Source: Mucilaginibacter sp. (GTDB lineage: Bacteria > Bacteroidota > Bacteroidia > Sphingobacteriales > Sphingobacteriaceae). Taken from it: DNA of 42,062 nucleotides. Made by a program: the position numbers and the translations under genes. Of the stretch, positions 1-7,279 are shown piece after piece. The notes under the pieces were generated by a model. The model had not been told where the DNA came from and made no database searches. It saw only the letters and a list, made by a program, of their open reading frames with translations. The stretch's first letter is position 1, and the number at the start of each line of letters is the position of its first letter. The stretch lies in NCBI GenBank assembly GCA_028288305.1, contig JAQBOA010000097.1:1-42062 (forward strand). Direction: 5' to 3'.

Positions 1-2
1 TT

Positions 3-233
3 TGTGATGTATTTGTCCTGCCTGAATCCAGGCGTATTGGATTATCAAAGTGGCTGATACAAAGTATTGTAAAATGTCCTGAATTACAGGGATTAAGACG
101 GTGGTCGCTGGCTACTGCTGATGCACACGGTTTATATAGCCAGTTTGGATTTACGCAAATTATCCGTCCGGAAAGTTGGATGGAAATATTTAAGCCTTAT
201 CAATCGCCTAAAAAAGAGGAAGAACAACAATGA
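3..233 (+). CDS. GNAT family N-acetyltransferase, C-terminal part (5' end outside window)
   Basis: An open frame enters from the left edge and runs 76 codons to a TGA that overlaps the ATG of the next gene (ATGA). The visible part reads like the end of a GNAT fold: a VLPESRRIGLSKWL stretch resembles the acetyl-CoA pyrophosphate loop and following helix, and SQFGF resembles the usual YxxxGF segment of the last strands. GNAT enzymes transfer an acetyl group from acetyl-CoA to an amine. The substrate cannot be told from this fragment. The overlap implies co-transcription with the AlbA_2 gene. Confidence 0.75.
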   Translation, partial: CDVFVLPESRRIGLSKWLIQSIVKCPELQGLRRWSLATADAHGLYSQFGFTQIIRPESWMEIFKPYQSPKKEEEQQ

Positions 234-853
234 ATGTGAAAAAGCTGATTTTTGAAGGCGAAGGGGTAAAACTTGATTTTAAAAAAACAATCACCAGTTG
301 TGAAAAGATAGCAAGGACAATGGTGGCATTTTCGAATAATAAAGGCGGAAGATTATTAATAGGTGTAGCCGATGACGGATCAATAACCGGTGTTAAGAAT
401 GAAGATGAAGAACGGTATATGATTACAAAAGCTGCCCAATCTTTTTCAAAACCAGCTCTTGAACCGGTATTTGAAGAGGTTTATATTGACGATAAAATGG
501 TTTTGGTAGTTGAAATACCTGAAGGCGCCGCCAAACCGCATTACGCCCTTGCCGATGATGGTAAGTGGTGGGTTTATGTACGTGTGAAGGATAAAAGCGT
601 TTTAGCAAGTAAAATTGTGGTGGATGTATTAAAAAGGTCTGCCGATAAGGAAGGGGTTTTAATTGAATATTCTTCCAAAGAAAAGGCCTTATTGGAACAC
701 CTGGAAAAAGGGGCACGTATAACTGTAAAAGAATGTTGCGAATTGCTGAAAATTGGCCGGAAACGAGCACAGCGCCTGTTGGTTGATCTGATACTTTCAG
801 GGATTATTCGTATTAATACTTCTGAGAAAGAAGAGTATTATACTGCTGTTTAG
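230..853 (+). CDS. AlbA_2 (Schlafen-type) putative nucleic-acid-binding regulator
   Basis: 207 aa. Residues about 8-125 match the AlbA_2 domain (formerly AAA_4): a GEGVKLDFKK opening, then AFSNNKGGRLLIGVADDG and GVKN, and later YVRV. The family's usual ExxxxEFK opening appears here as KLDFK. Residues about 145-207 look like a small winged helix (KECCELLKIGRKRAQRLL). Family members are usually annotated as transcriptional regulators or ATP/nucleic-acid-binding proteins, and most have no tested function. The start ATG overlaps the stop of the upstream GNAT gene, so the two are probably one operon. No defence nuclease or helicase lies next to it, so a defence role is not supported. Confidence 0.8.
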   Translation: MNVKKLIFEGEGVKLDFKKTITSCEKIARTMVAFSNNKGGRLLIGVADDGSITGVKNEDEERYMITKAAQSFSKPALEPVFEEVYIDDKMVLVVEIPEGAAKPHYALADDGKWWVYVRVKDKSVLASKIVVDVLKRSADKEGVLIEYSSKEKALLEHLEKGARITVKECCELLKIGRKRAQRLLVDLILSGIIRINTSEKEEYYTAV

Positions 854-861
854 CGATCATT

Positions 862-995
862 GTTGAAATATTGTAACGTTGAAATGTTGTAACGTTGTAT
901 TATAATTCTTTCAGACAATAAACCAATTATTGTTGTAAGGAATTATCTTTATTGTCTTCTTTCGGACTTCCGGACTTTCCCGACTTTCGGACTTA
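862..995. repeat. Two short tandem-repeat tracts between the AlbA_2 and MATE genes
   Basis: Two back-to-back copies of a 16-nt unit, GTTGAAATRTTGTAAC, lie at 862-877 and 878-893, followed by the start of a third. At 962-995 there are several copies of a CGGACTT(TC) unit. No ORF covers them. Such tracts recur in intergenic DNA of Sphingobacteriaceae-like genomes; that statement is from memory and was not searched. Confidence 0.7.
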
Positions 996-1009
996 GAACC
1001 ATACCCTAA

Positions 1010-2389
1010 ATGAACACCATCTATCATAAGTATAAGCATCATTATCGCGACAACTTAAGTTTAGCGGTCCCGGTTGTGATATCGCAATTGGGGCATACGC
1101 TGGTGCAAACTGCTGATACTATTATAGTAGGTCATTTTGCCGGAACCGTTTCATTAGCAGCAGTTTCACTATCAAGCAGCATGTTCAGTATCCTTATGAT
1201 GATTGGAATGGGAATTTCTTATGGGCTTACACCTTTAATTGCACAGCACAATGGCCGTAACAACTTTGCAGAATGCGGGCGGCTGCTTTCAAACAGTTTA
1301 TTCATAAATTTAATTACAAGTGTTATACTTTTTGCACTTACTTTTTTTGGATTAGTGTTTTTATTAGGACACCTAAACCAAACTCCACAAGTTGTAAGTC
1401 AGGCAAAGCCGTTTTTGATATTATTGGGATTGTCAATCATCCCACTGCTTATTTTTAATACTTTCAAACAATTCGCCGAAGGGTTGGGTTTTACAAGGCA
1501 AGCAATGATGATATCTATTTGGGGTAATGTGCTCAATATAGTGTTAGGGATAATTTTTGTTAAAGGATTATTTGGTATAAGCCCAATGGGAATTAAAGGC
1601 GTTGGTTACAGCACTTTGATAGATAGATGCATAATGGCTGTTGTTATGGCTCTTTATGTTTTCAGGGCGCCGAAATTTAAAAAGTATCTTACCAGTTTTA
1701 TCATAACCAATATTGACCGTTTACGTGCCTCGCAAATTTTGCGTATTGGTGCACCTGTTGCTTTGCAGTATACCTTTGAAATAAGTGCGTTTAGCGCTGC
1801 TGCAATAATGATTGGAACCATCGGTTATCATGAACAGGCAGCTCACCAGGTAGCTATAAATTTAGCGTCCATTACTTATATGATGGCTAGTGGTTTATCA
1901 GCTGCAGCAGCTATAAAATCGGGAAATTATTTTGGAAGCAATGAACATCAAAAGCTCAGGCAATCTGCCATATCAAATTATCACATCGTTTTGGTTTTTA
2001 TGGGTATCACCGCATGCATTTTTGCTTCGTTAAACCATATCTTACCCTGGATTTATACCTCAGACAAAAGTGTTATAGTTATAGCTTCACAGCTTCTTAT
2101 CATAGCAGCCTTCTTTCAATTATTTGACGGCACACAAGTGGTTGGTCTCGGAATTTTGCGTGGTATAGGCGATGTAAACATACCTACTATAATCACTTTT
2201 ATAGCTTATTGGGTTATTGGCTTACCTGCCGGTTACCTTTTTGGAATATATTTTCATTTAGGAGTAGCCGGCGTTTGGTACGGCTTGGTGGTTGGACTAA
2301 TGTCCTCTTCCATATTGTTATTTATCAGGTTCCAGCTGATCAGTAAAAAGAAGCATGATGAAACAGTGCTAATAATAGCGCGGGATTGA
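1010..2389 (+). CDS. MATE family multidrug/metabolite efflux transporter
   Basis: 459 aa, the normal length for MATE (multi antimicrobial extrusion) transporters. Two related halves of about six membrane helices each are visible, starting near residues 12 and 235. The N half carries SLAVPVVISQLGHTLVQTADTIIVG, shown here only to mark the typical MATE opening with its QTADTIIVG helix, and the C half carries the matching APVALQYTFE helix. MATE proteins export cationic drugs or metabolites using a Na+ or H+ gradient across the inner membrane. The substrate is not predictable. The gene stands alone with a 156-nt leader containing repeats. Confidence 0.93.
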   Translation: MNTIYHKYKHHYRDNLSLAVPVVISQLGHTLVQTADTIIVGHFAGTVSLAAVSLSSSMFSILMMIGMGISYGLTPLIAQHNGRNNFAECGRLLSNSLFINLITSVILFALTFFGLVFLLGHLNQTPQVVSQAKPFLILLGLSIIPLLIFNTFKQFAEGLGFTRQAMMISIWGNVLNIVLGIIFVKGLFGISPMGIKGVGYSTLIDRCIMAVVMALYVFRAPKFKKYLTSFIITNIDRLRASQILRIGAPVALQYTFEISAFSAAAIMIGTIGYHEQAAHQVAINLASITYMMASGLSAAAAIKSGNYFGSNEHQKLRQSAISNYHIVLVFMGITACIFASLNHILPWIYTSDKSVIVIASQLLIIAAFFQLFDGTQVVGLGILRGIGDVNIPTIITFIAYWVIGLPAGYLFGIYFHLGVAGVWYGLVVGLMSSSILLFIRFQLISKKKHDETVLIIARD

Positions 2390-2418
2390 GTATCAAGTAG
2401 CTAGTATCAAGACAATTA
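2390..2418. repeat. Short direct repeat GTATCAAG(N)
   Basis: Just after the MATE stop, GTATCAAGTAGCTA is followed directly by GTATCAAGACA, a repeated 8-nt core. The rest of the gap to 2532 contains a C-rich patch (about 2448-2510) with no convincing gene. It separates convergent genes. No classical terminator hairpin was recognised here. Confidence 0.5.
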
Positions 2419-2532
2419 AATGTGTTAATTTTAGTGTTTGAATCACCTGAACCACCCGGCACAGTGGCACAACCCTGCACACCCGTCTTGAGATACCCCT
2501 CTCTCTGCCATACAAACAAACTTGTTCCCCTT

Positions 2533-3435
2533 TCAAAAATACAATTCGCTTGCAATCCTGAAAGTATTACAATGCGCTTCTACAATATCCCGGATTTCTG
2601 GTGAGTACCCCCCTCCCATGCTAACCTGTACAGGTATACAGTTTTTTATACATTGTTCGAATACAAATAGGTCACGTTCTTTACATCCGCTTTTAGTTAA
2701 AGCAAGTCTTCCCAATTTATCTGATGCTAAGACATCCACTCCAGCTAAATAGAATATGAAATCAGGCTTTTGCTGATCTATTAACCTGGGGAATGTCTTT
2801 TTAAGAAGGTCTAAATACTCTTCATCGCCAATACCATCAGGCAAAGGAATATCAAGGTCGGACTTCTCCTTGCGGGATGGGAAATTATTTGCGCCGTGCA
2901 TGGAGAATGTAAACACTTTTGGATTGTTTTCAAATATTTGCGCCGTGCCGTTTCCCTGGTGTACATCCAAATCAACAATTAAGATGGAGGAAACTAATTG
3001 TTTATTTAGCAAATAATTAGCTGCAATAGCCTGATCGTTTAGCAGGCAAAATCCCTCGCCCCAGTTATTACCTGCATGGTGAGTACCACCTGCAACGTTA
3101 AATGCAATTCCATATTCAAAAGCAAAATGGCAACCGTCTATGGTTCCTTTGGCAATACGTATTTCACGCTCTACTAAAGTTGCCGATAAAGGAAAACCAA
3201 TACGGCGTTGTTCTTTTAAGGGTAAAGTCAGATCACGCAATTGTAGCCAGTAATCTTTATCGTGGGTCAATAAAATGATCTCTTCTGATAACACATCAGG
3301 CGAAAACAAATTTTCCCGGTTAATCAACCCTTCATGCATTAATTGTTCTGGGATCAGTTCGTATTTAAGCATCGGAAAACGATGGCCTAAGGGAAGTGGA
3401 TGTATATAAATAGGATCGAAAGCTATTTTAAGCAT
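2533..3435 (-). CDS. Histone deacetylase family (arginase/deacetylase fold) amidohydrolase
   Basis: 300 aa, ATG start at 3435. All class I/II HDAC-type catalytic motifs are present: GGTHHAG (H119, H120), GFCLLND, DLDVHQGNGT giving zinc ligands D157 and H159, FSMHG, AGVD (D234, third zinc ligand) and MGGGY (Y277, transition-state tyrosine). The enzyme should therefore be an active zinc deacetylase. Bacterial members act on acetylpolyamines, acetoin-related compounds or acetyl-lysine proteins, and the substrate is open. It lies 16 nt after kynureninase and is probably its operon partner. Acetylated polyamines, or acyl or formyl products of tryptophan breakdown, are possible substrates, but that is inference only. 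Confidence 0.9.
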   Translation of the reverse strand: MLKIAFDPIYIHPLPLGHRFPMLKYELIPEQLMHEGLINRENLFSPDVLSEEIILLTHDKDYWLQLRDLTLPLKEQRRIGFPLSATLVEREIRIAKGTIDGCHFAFEYGIAFNVAGGTHHAGNNWGEGFCLLNDQAIAANYLLNKQLVSSILIVDLDVHQGNGTAQIFENNPKVFTFSMHGANNFPSRKEKSDLDIPLPDGIGDEEYLDLLKKTFPRLIDQQKPDFIFYLAGVDVLASDKLGRLALTKSGCKERDLFVFEQCIKNCIPVQVSMGGGYSPEIRDIVEAHCNTFRIASELYF

Positions 3436-3451
3436 GAATTAGCGGTTGTAA

Positions 3452-4735
3452 TCAATTTTCCCGAATAGAAGCCAATAGAATACTCCCAGCCTCAAAAACT
3501 TCTTTAAACGTGTTATAAAGCGGCACGGGACTTAAGCGTATCACGTCAGGTTCACGCCAGTCGCCGATTACGCCGTTATTTGTTATAAAATCGAAAATCT
3601 GTCTGGCATTTTGCTTACAAACAATGGATAACTGGCAGCCGCGGTCGTCCTTGTTTTGAGGGGTAATAATCTTAAATAGTTCCTGCCCTTTACTTTTGTT
3701 GATTTCATTAATCAGGAATTCAAGATAACCGGTCAGTAGTTCGCTTTTTGTGCGTAATGGCGCTCCCCCCCCTGCCTGCTCAAAAACTTCAAGGGCTGCT
3801 TTGTGAAGAGCTAACAACATTACCGGGCTTGTGCTTAGCTGCCAGCCTGCCGCGCCTTTATCAGGCTCAAAGCCGGGTGACATCAGGAAACGTTTTTCTT
3901 CTCTGTATCCCCACCAGCCCGCAAAACGGCTTAATGTTTTATTGTCGAAATGTTTTTCATGAATATAAATCCCGCTGATCCCTCCTGGTCCTGAGTTTAT
4001 ATACTTGTACGAACACCAGGCGGCAAAATCAACATCCCATTCATGTAATTTTAATGGAACGTTACCTGCTGCATGTGCCAGGTCAAAACCGGCATAAGCC
4101 CCCGCCTGGTGGGCGGCTTTGGTTATTGCTTCTATGTCAAAAAACTGCCCGGTAAAATAATTTATTCCGCCAAAAAGTACCAATGCAAGCTCATCAGCAT
4201 TGTCCTCAATTGTTTGAAGTATATCTGCCGTCCTTAAAATAAACTCGCCTTTTCTGGGAAATATCTCAACAATTGCATCCTTCGTATTATATCCGTGAAA
4301 ACTGGCCTGACTTTCGATAACATATTGGTCTGACGGAAATGCGCCGCCTTCCATCAATATTTTAAATCTTTTTTTCGTTGGTTTATAGAAACTTACCATC
4401 ATTAAATGAAGATTTACTGTAAGTGAATTCATCACCGTAACCTCTTCTTTTTTTGCGCCAACTAAAGCCGCAACGGTTTTTGTAAGCTCTTTATGATAAC
4501 TTAACCACGGGTCATCCCCGGTAAAAAAACCTTCTATAGCATGGGTTTTCCATGTCTCAAAAATATCATTAACAAATTTCTGTGCTGATACCGGCTGTAA
4601 GCCTAAAGAATTTCCGCAAAAATAAATAGCATCCTTTCCATTATGCTGAGGAATTAAAAACTGGCTTCGGAAATTTTTCAACGGATCCTGTTCATCCAAC
4701 TGCAGGGCGAATTCTAAGGTGTTTTGGTAGATCAT
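3452..4735 (-). CDS. kynU: Kynureninase
   Basis: 427 aa, the usual length. This PLP enzyme (aspartate aminotransferase fold) cleaves kynurenine to anthranilate and alanine, or 3-hydroxykynurenine to 3-hydroxyanthranilate. The Schiff-base lysine is K244 in SYKYINSGPGG, with D218 and H221 in FDLAHAAGN. GNSLGL near residue 42 and the TGDDPW stretch are typical N-terminal features. No other kynurenine-pathway gene (TDO, formamidase, kmo) is in the window. Downstream is the HDAC-like gene 16 nt away. An uninterrupted run of eight C on the plus strand (3765-3772) encodes the GGG of EQAGGGAP and could slip. ATG at 4735. Confidence 0.95.
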   Translation of the reverse strand: MIYQNTLEFALQLDEQDPLKNFRSQFLIPQHNGKDAIYFCGNSLGLQPVSAQKFVNDIFETWKTHAIEGFFTGDDPWLSYHKELTKTVAALVGAKKEEVTVMNSLTVNLHLMMVSFYKPTKKRFKILMEGGAFPSDQYVIESQASFHGYNTKDAIVEIFPRKGEFILRTADILQTIEDNADELALVLFGGINYFTGQFFDIEAITKAAHQAGAYAGFDLAHAAGNVPLKLHEWDVDFAAWCSYKYINSGPGGISGIYIHEKHFDNKTLSRFAGWWGYREEKRFLMSPGFEPDKGAAGWQLSTSPVMLLALHKAALEVFEQAGGGAPLRTKSELLTGYLEFLINEINKSKGQELFKIITPQNKDDRGCQLSIVCKQNARQIFDFITNNGVIGDWREPDVIRLSPVPLYNTFKEVFEAGSILLASIREN

Positions 4736-4753
4736 GGGTTCACATTATGCCAG

Positions 4754-4783
4754 CGCAGAGACGCGATGCATCGCGTCTCTGCG
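4754..4783. repeat. Perfect 30-bp palindrome in the kynU-glycosylase gap
   Basis: CGCAGAGACGCGATG is followed directly by its exact reverse complement, centred between 4768 and 4769, with no spacer. It sits in the 68-nt gap between the glycosylase stop and the kynU start on the minus strand. It could be a dispersed palindromic repeat, a protein-binding site, or a hairpin between two operon genes. It lacks a T-tract, so a simple terminator is unlikely. Confidence 0.85.
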
Positions 4784-4803
4784 GAAGGTGCCATAAAATT
4801 AAA

Positions 4804-5406
4804 CTATTTATTTGGCTTGCTTACATAAGGGTTTCCTTTTACATAAAACCTGTAAGGCAACAATGCATCCTCTGCTGCATACGAAACGCCTATTCTTGGC
4901 ATAGCAGCAATATTTTCATCAGGGAAGGTTAAACCCCTGTCTTCAATCCATATGGTATCACTTTGTAAACTAAAGGCATTAATGTTTCTTGATATGCCCA
5001 ATGCTTTTGCAACTGATCCCGGACCTGAAGTTATATTTGGTTTCAATGTTGACAGATTGCGGCGAGCCATCATAATATCCAAACCATCCGTAGGTTGTAT
5101 AGCCCTGACCAGGATAGCATGTGGTTGCCCTTCAACAGATGTTACGATATTAAACATTTCGTGAATGCCGTAGCACAGGTAAACATAAGCTACGCCGCCT
5201 TGCATGTACATAGTTTTTGTTCGTGATGATAACCGGTTTCCAAAGGCATGTGATGCCTTGTCAACTACGCCATTATATGCTTCTGTTTCAACAATATATC
5301 CGCCAGTAATTAAATTATCAATACAAGTAAAAAGGTATTTGCCCAACAGGTTCTTACTCAACGCAACAACATCATTATTTAGGTACCAGGCTTTGGCTAA
5401 CTTCAT
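4804..5406 (-). CDS. 3-methyladenine DNA glycosylase (AAG/MPG family)
   Basis: 200 aa, the normal bacterial length. This monofunctional glycosylase removes alkylated purines such as 3-methyladenine and hypoxanthine in base excision repair. The catalytic VETEAY motif gives E42 and Y44, followed by HAFGNRLSSRTKTMY and the GGVAYVYLCYGIHEMFN core typical of the AAG fold, and HAILVRAIQP. The start ATG at 5406 overlaps the TGA of the upstream hydrolase (ATGA), so translation is probably coupled. The gene is unrelated in fold to AlkA/Tag. Confidence 0.95.
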   Translation of the reverse strand: MKLAKAWYLNNDVVALSKNLLGKYLFTCIDNLITGGYIVETEAYNGVVDKASHAFGNRLSSRTKTMYMQGGVAYVYLCYGIHEMFNIVTSVEGQPHAILVRAIQPTDGLDIMMARRNLSTLKPNITSGPGSVAKALGISRNINAFSLQSDTIWIEDRGLTFPDENIAAMPRIGVSYAAEDALLPYRFYVKGNPYVSKPNK

Positions 5407-6050
5407 TTTGTTAAAATCCGTTTTAGTATTTTATTGATTTCTTTGGCTTTTTCAAAGACCATAATGTGAGTGCCGCCTTTTACAACTGTAGCTCCTTTTA
5501 TTTTTTTATAAGAAAAAACCAAATCCTTATCGCCGGTGACAATGGTCACATTAGGAGGGATAACTTTATTATCCCATTTTAAAACTGCATCCATAGCCCA
5601 TTTTAAAAATGCCGGCGATGTGTTTTTCAGCATATCCTTGAAGAGCCAGGTGTCTGCTTCGTTCATTTGACCGAAAAAAGGTTTAATCAAGTATCCCATG
5701 GAATTAAACACTTTTCCAGGTATAGGTTTGTAAAAAGGGATCATGCGCAGCAAGCTGAAATACCTCGGCGCCTCATCAATGATTTTAATACTTGAAATCA
5801 AAATTACTTTTTCAATTGGAATTCTTTTAGCAATTTCAATTGCTATCATACCACCTAATGAGTTGCCAATAACAATCGATTTAGGTACTATATTATAGTG
5901 ATAAATAAGCTTTTGTGCATATGTTGCTAAAGTATCAGTTTTATGTGGTTCAATCCAGTCAACACAAATAACTTCATATCCATTTAAATCGATATTATTG
6001 TAAACCCGGGTATCGGCTCCTAATCCAGGGATTAAATATATCTTACTCAT
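5403..6050 (-). CDS. Alpha/beta hydrolase
   Basis: 215 aa with an alpha/beta-hydrolase fold. The opening YLIPGLGADTRVY is the oxyanion-hole strand, GNSLGG is the nucleophile elbow (S64), TGDKDLVF carries the acid, and GGTHIMVF carries the histidine near residue 196. The cap region is short. No signal peptide is seen, so it is cytosolic. It shares 4-nt ATGA overlaps with both neighbours (fRMsr upstream, glycosylase downstream), which fixes its start at 6050 and places it inside a translationally coupled trio. The substrate is unknown. Confidence 0.88.
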   Translation of the reverse strand: MSKIYLIPGLGADTRVYNNIDLNGYEVICVDWIEPHKTDTLATYAQKLIYHYNIVPKSIVIGNSLGGMIAIEIAKRIPIEKVILISSIKIIDEAPRYFSLLRMIPFYKPIPGKVFNSMGYLIKPFFGQMNEADTWLFKDMLKNTSPAFLKWAMDAVLKWDNKVIPPNVTIVTGDKDLVFSYKKIKGATVVKGGTHIMVFEKAKEINKILKRILTK

Positions 6051-6526
6051 TTAAAGTTTACCAGTTTTACAATTTGTTCCAGATAGGTGGCATCAACCTC
6101 ATCAAACAGGTTTAAATCTTCACTGTCTATATCCAGCACAGCAACAACATTTTCATTATAAAATACCGGAACTACAATTTCGGAACATGAAAGCGAACTG
6201 CAGGCGATATGGCCGGGAAAAGCATCCACATCAGGAACAATCAATGTTTTCTCTTGTTGCCAGGCAGCACCACAAACTCCTTTGCCAAATGCAATGCGTG
6301 TACAAGCCACCGGCCCCTGGAACGGCCCTAAAACCAACTCATTGTCCTTTACCAAATAAAATCCTACCCACAACCATTTAAACTGCTCTTTTAAGGCCGC
6401 AGTTATGTTAGCAAGATTAGCAATCAAGTCAGGTTCTCCTTGTAATAAGGCTTCTATTTGGGGAATCAAAGATTGATACTGATCTGTTTTATCTGTTGAT
6501 ATGGTTATATTTAAATCTTCTGCCAT
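6047..6526 (-). CDS. msrC: Free methionine-(R)-sulfoxide reductase (GAF domain)
   Basis: 159 aa from the ATG at 6526. A longer frame back to 6568 would need a TTG start and gives a non-family extension. The single GAF domain carries the fRMsr cysteines in ACTRI (C75), GVCG (C85) and IACSS (C109), with spacing 10 and 24, the same as C84, C94 and C118 of the E. coli enzyme. PDVDAFPGH is also typical. The enzyme reduces free Met-R-sulfoxide with thioredoxin. It is the first gene of an overlapping trio with a hydrolase and a DNA glycosylase, consistent with oxidative/alkylation damage repair. A TACATTTG box ends only 4 nt before the ATG. Confidence 0.93.
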   Translation of the reverse strand: MAEDLNITISTDKTDQYQSLIPQIEALLQGEPDLIANLANITAALKEQFKWLWVGFYLVKDNELVLGPFQGPVACTRIAFGKGVCGAAWQQEKTLIVPDVDAFPGHIACSSLSCSEIVVPVFYNENVVAVLDIDSEDLNLFDEVDATYLEQIVKLVNFK

Positions 6527-6530
6527 TTCA

Positions 6531-6538
6531 CAAATGTA
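6531..6538 (-). promoter_or_regulatory. Candidate Bacteroidota -7 box (TACATTTG) immediately before msrC
   Basis: On the minus strand TACATTTG fits TAnnTTTG and lies 4 nt upstream of the chosen ATG. An imperfect -33 element (TTTA) sits 18 nt further up. If it is used, the transcript would begin at or next to the start codon and be leaderless. One 8-nt match in AT-rich DNA can occur by chance. Confidence 0.35.
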
Positions 6539-6612
6539 ATGATGCTGGTTTAAAAGTAAATCGGGCAAATCTCATATTTAATCTTTTATTTCGTGGTTTA
6601 AAAATGCTTAGC

Positions 6613-6770
6613 TAAGCAACCGCCTGACTCACCCCGTCTACGCTTCGCTGGACGACCCTCTCTACGACAAGTCGTAAAGAGGGTAAAAAAGTTTCTCAAG
6701 CCCTCTTTTTGCTTGCAAAAGAGAGGGTCGTCCAGCGAAGCGTAGATGGGGTGAATAGTTCGCCGACATG
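6613..6770. repeat. Long imperfect palindromic repeat element, copy 1 (family A)
   Basis: The 33-nt arm at 6630-6662 and the arm at 6721-6753 are inverted copies with one mismatch (G in one arm, A in the complement of the other). The 58-nt interior contains two smaller hairpins: TACGAC/GTCGTA at 6663-6676 and AAAGAGGG/CCCTCTTT at 6676-6683 and 6701-6708. No ORF is present. A recognisable second copy, starting from the same GACTCACCC..CTTCGCTGGA text, lies at 12637-12770. It sits between divergent promoters. Confidence 0.9.
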
Positions 6771-6819
6771 CAGTAGACGTAAACCAGGCAACTATACAAT
6801 TAATTAAAACAGTACCAAC

Positions 6820-7068
6820 ATGAGAATTATAGCAGAATTACCGCACCCGGAATTTAAAATATCTATCCTCAATATGAACAATAAATTTATTGTTAAGATA
6901 GAACAGGGGAACCTGGAGCAAACCTATAAAATTGCTGAGTCTGATCTTTTGGACGGTGTTAATAGCGTGTTTGAATTACTGGATGAGGAATTTTTAAAAA
7001 CGGTTTCGGCCCGTTTCACTGAAATGCGCAAGGATTACAAAGAAACCTTCTATCGCTATAATTATTGA
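6820..7068 (+). CDS. Small conserved-looking protein of unknown function
   Basis: 82 aa, ATG start, no signal peptide or membrane segment. The sequence is acidic to neutral with alternating hydrophobic strands (IIAELP, FKISILNMNNKFIVKIEQG) followed by helices (SVFELLDEEFLKTVSARFTEMRKDYKETF), suggesting a small alpha/beta protein. I do not recognise a named family. Its codon use resembles its neighbours and it has clear space on both sides, so it is probably real. It lies 211 nt before cobT with no shared operon evidence. Confidence 0.65.
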   Translation: MRIIAELPHPEFKISILNMNNKFIVKIEQGNLEQTYKIAESDLLDGVNSVFELLDEEFLKTVSARFTEMRKDYKETFYRYNY

Positions 7069-7279
7069 TCCGCAGAAACAGCATAAGTACCTGACAATTA
7101 ATTACTTATTTTCAACAATTCATTTAAACAAAATTATATTTGGCGACTTTTGGGTTTAATATTAAATTGCCACTATCCTATTTAAACAAATGGTTCTGTT
7201 AATTACAATTAATATATTGATTAATAGAAATTTATAATGACAAACAGAATTTAATTTGGAATCTAAAATTGCATACAAA

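Noticed and set aside
230..853. AlbA_2/Schlafen-type gene as part of an anti-phage system
   Set aside because: Neighbours are an acetyltransferase and a MATE exporter, with no nuclease, helicase or toxin. Domain presence alone is not evidence of defence.
2390..2532. C-rich patch with open frames on both strands between the MATE and HDAC genes
   Set aside because: Neither frame resembles a known family and both run into real genes as shadows. I only record the short direct repeat.
6613..6770. Insertion sequence or transposase remnant at the family A repeat
   Set aside because: No transposase-like frame of any length is visible. The element is non-coding and palindromic.
7069..7279. A second cobalamin riboswitch before cobT
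   Set aside because: None of the conserved blocks (B12 box, GGGAA, AGTCCG) is present in the leader.
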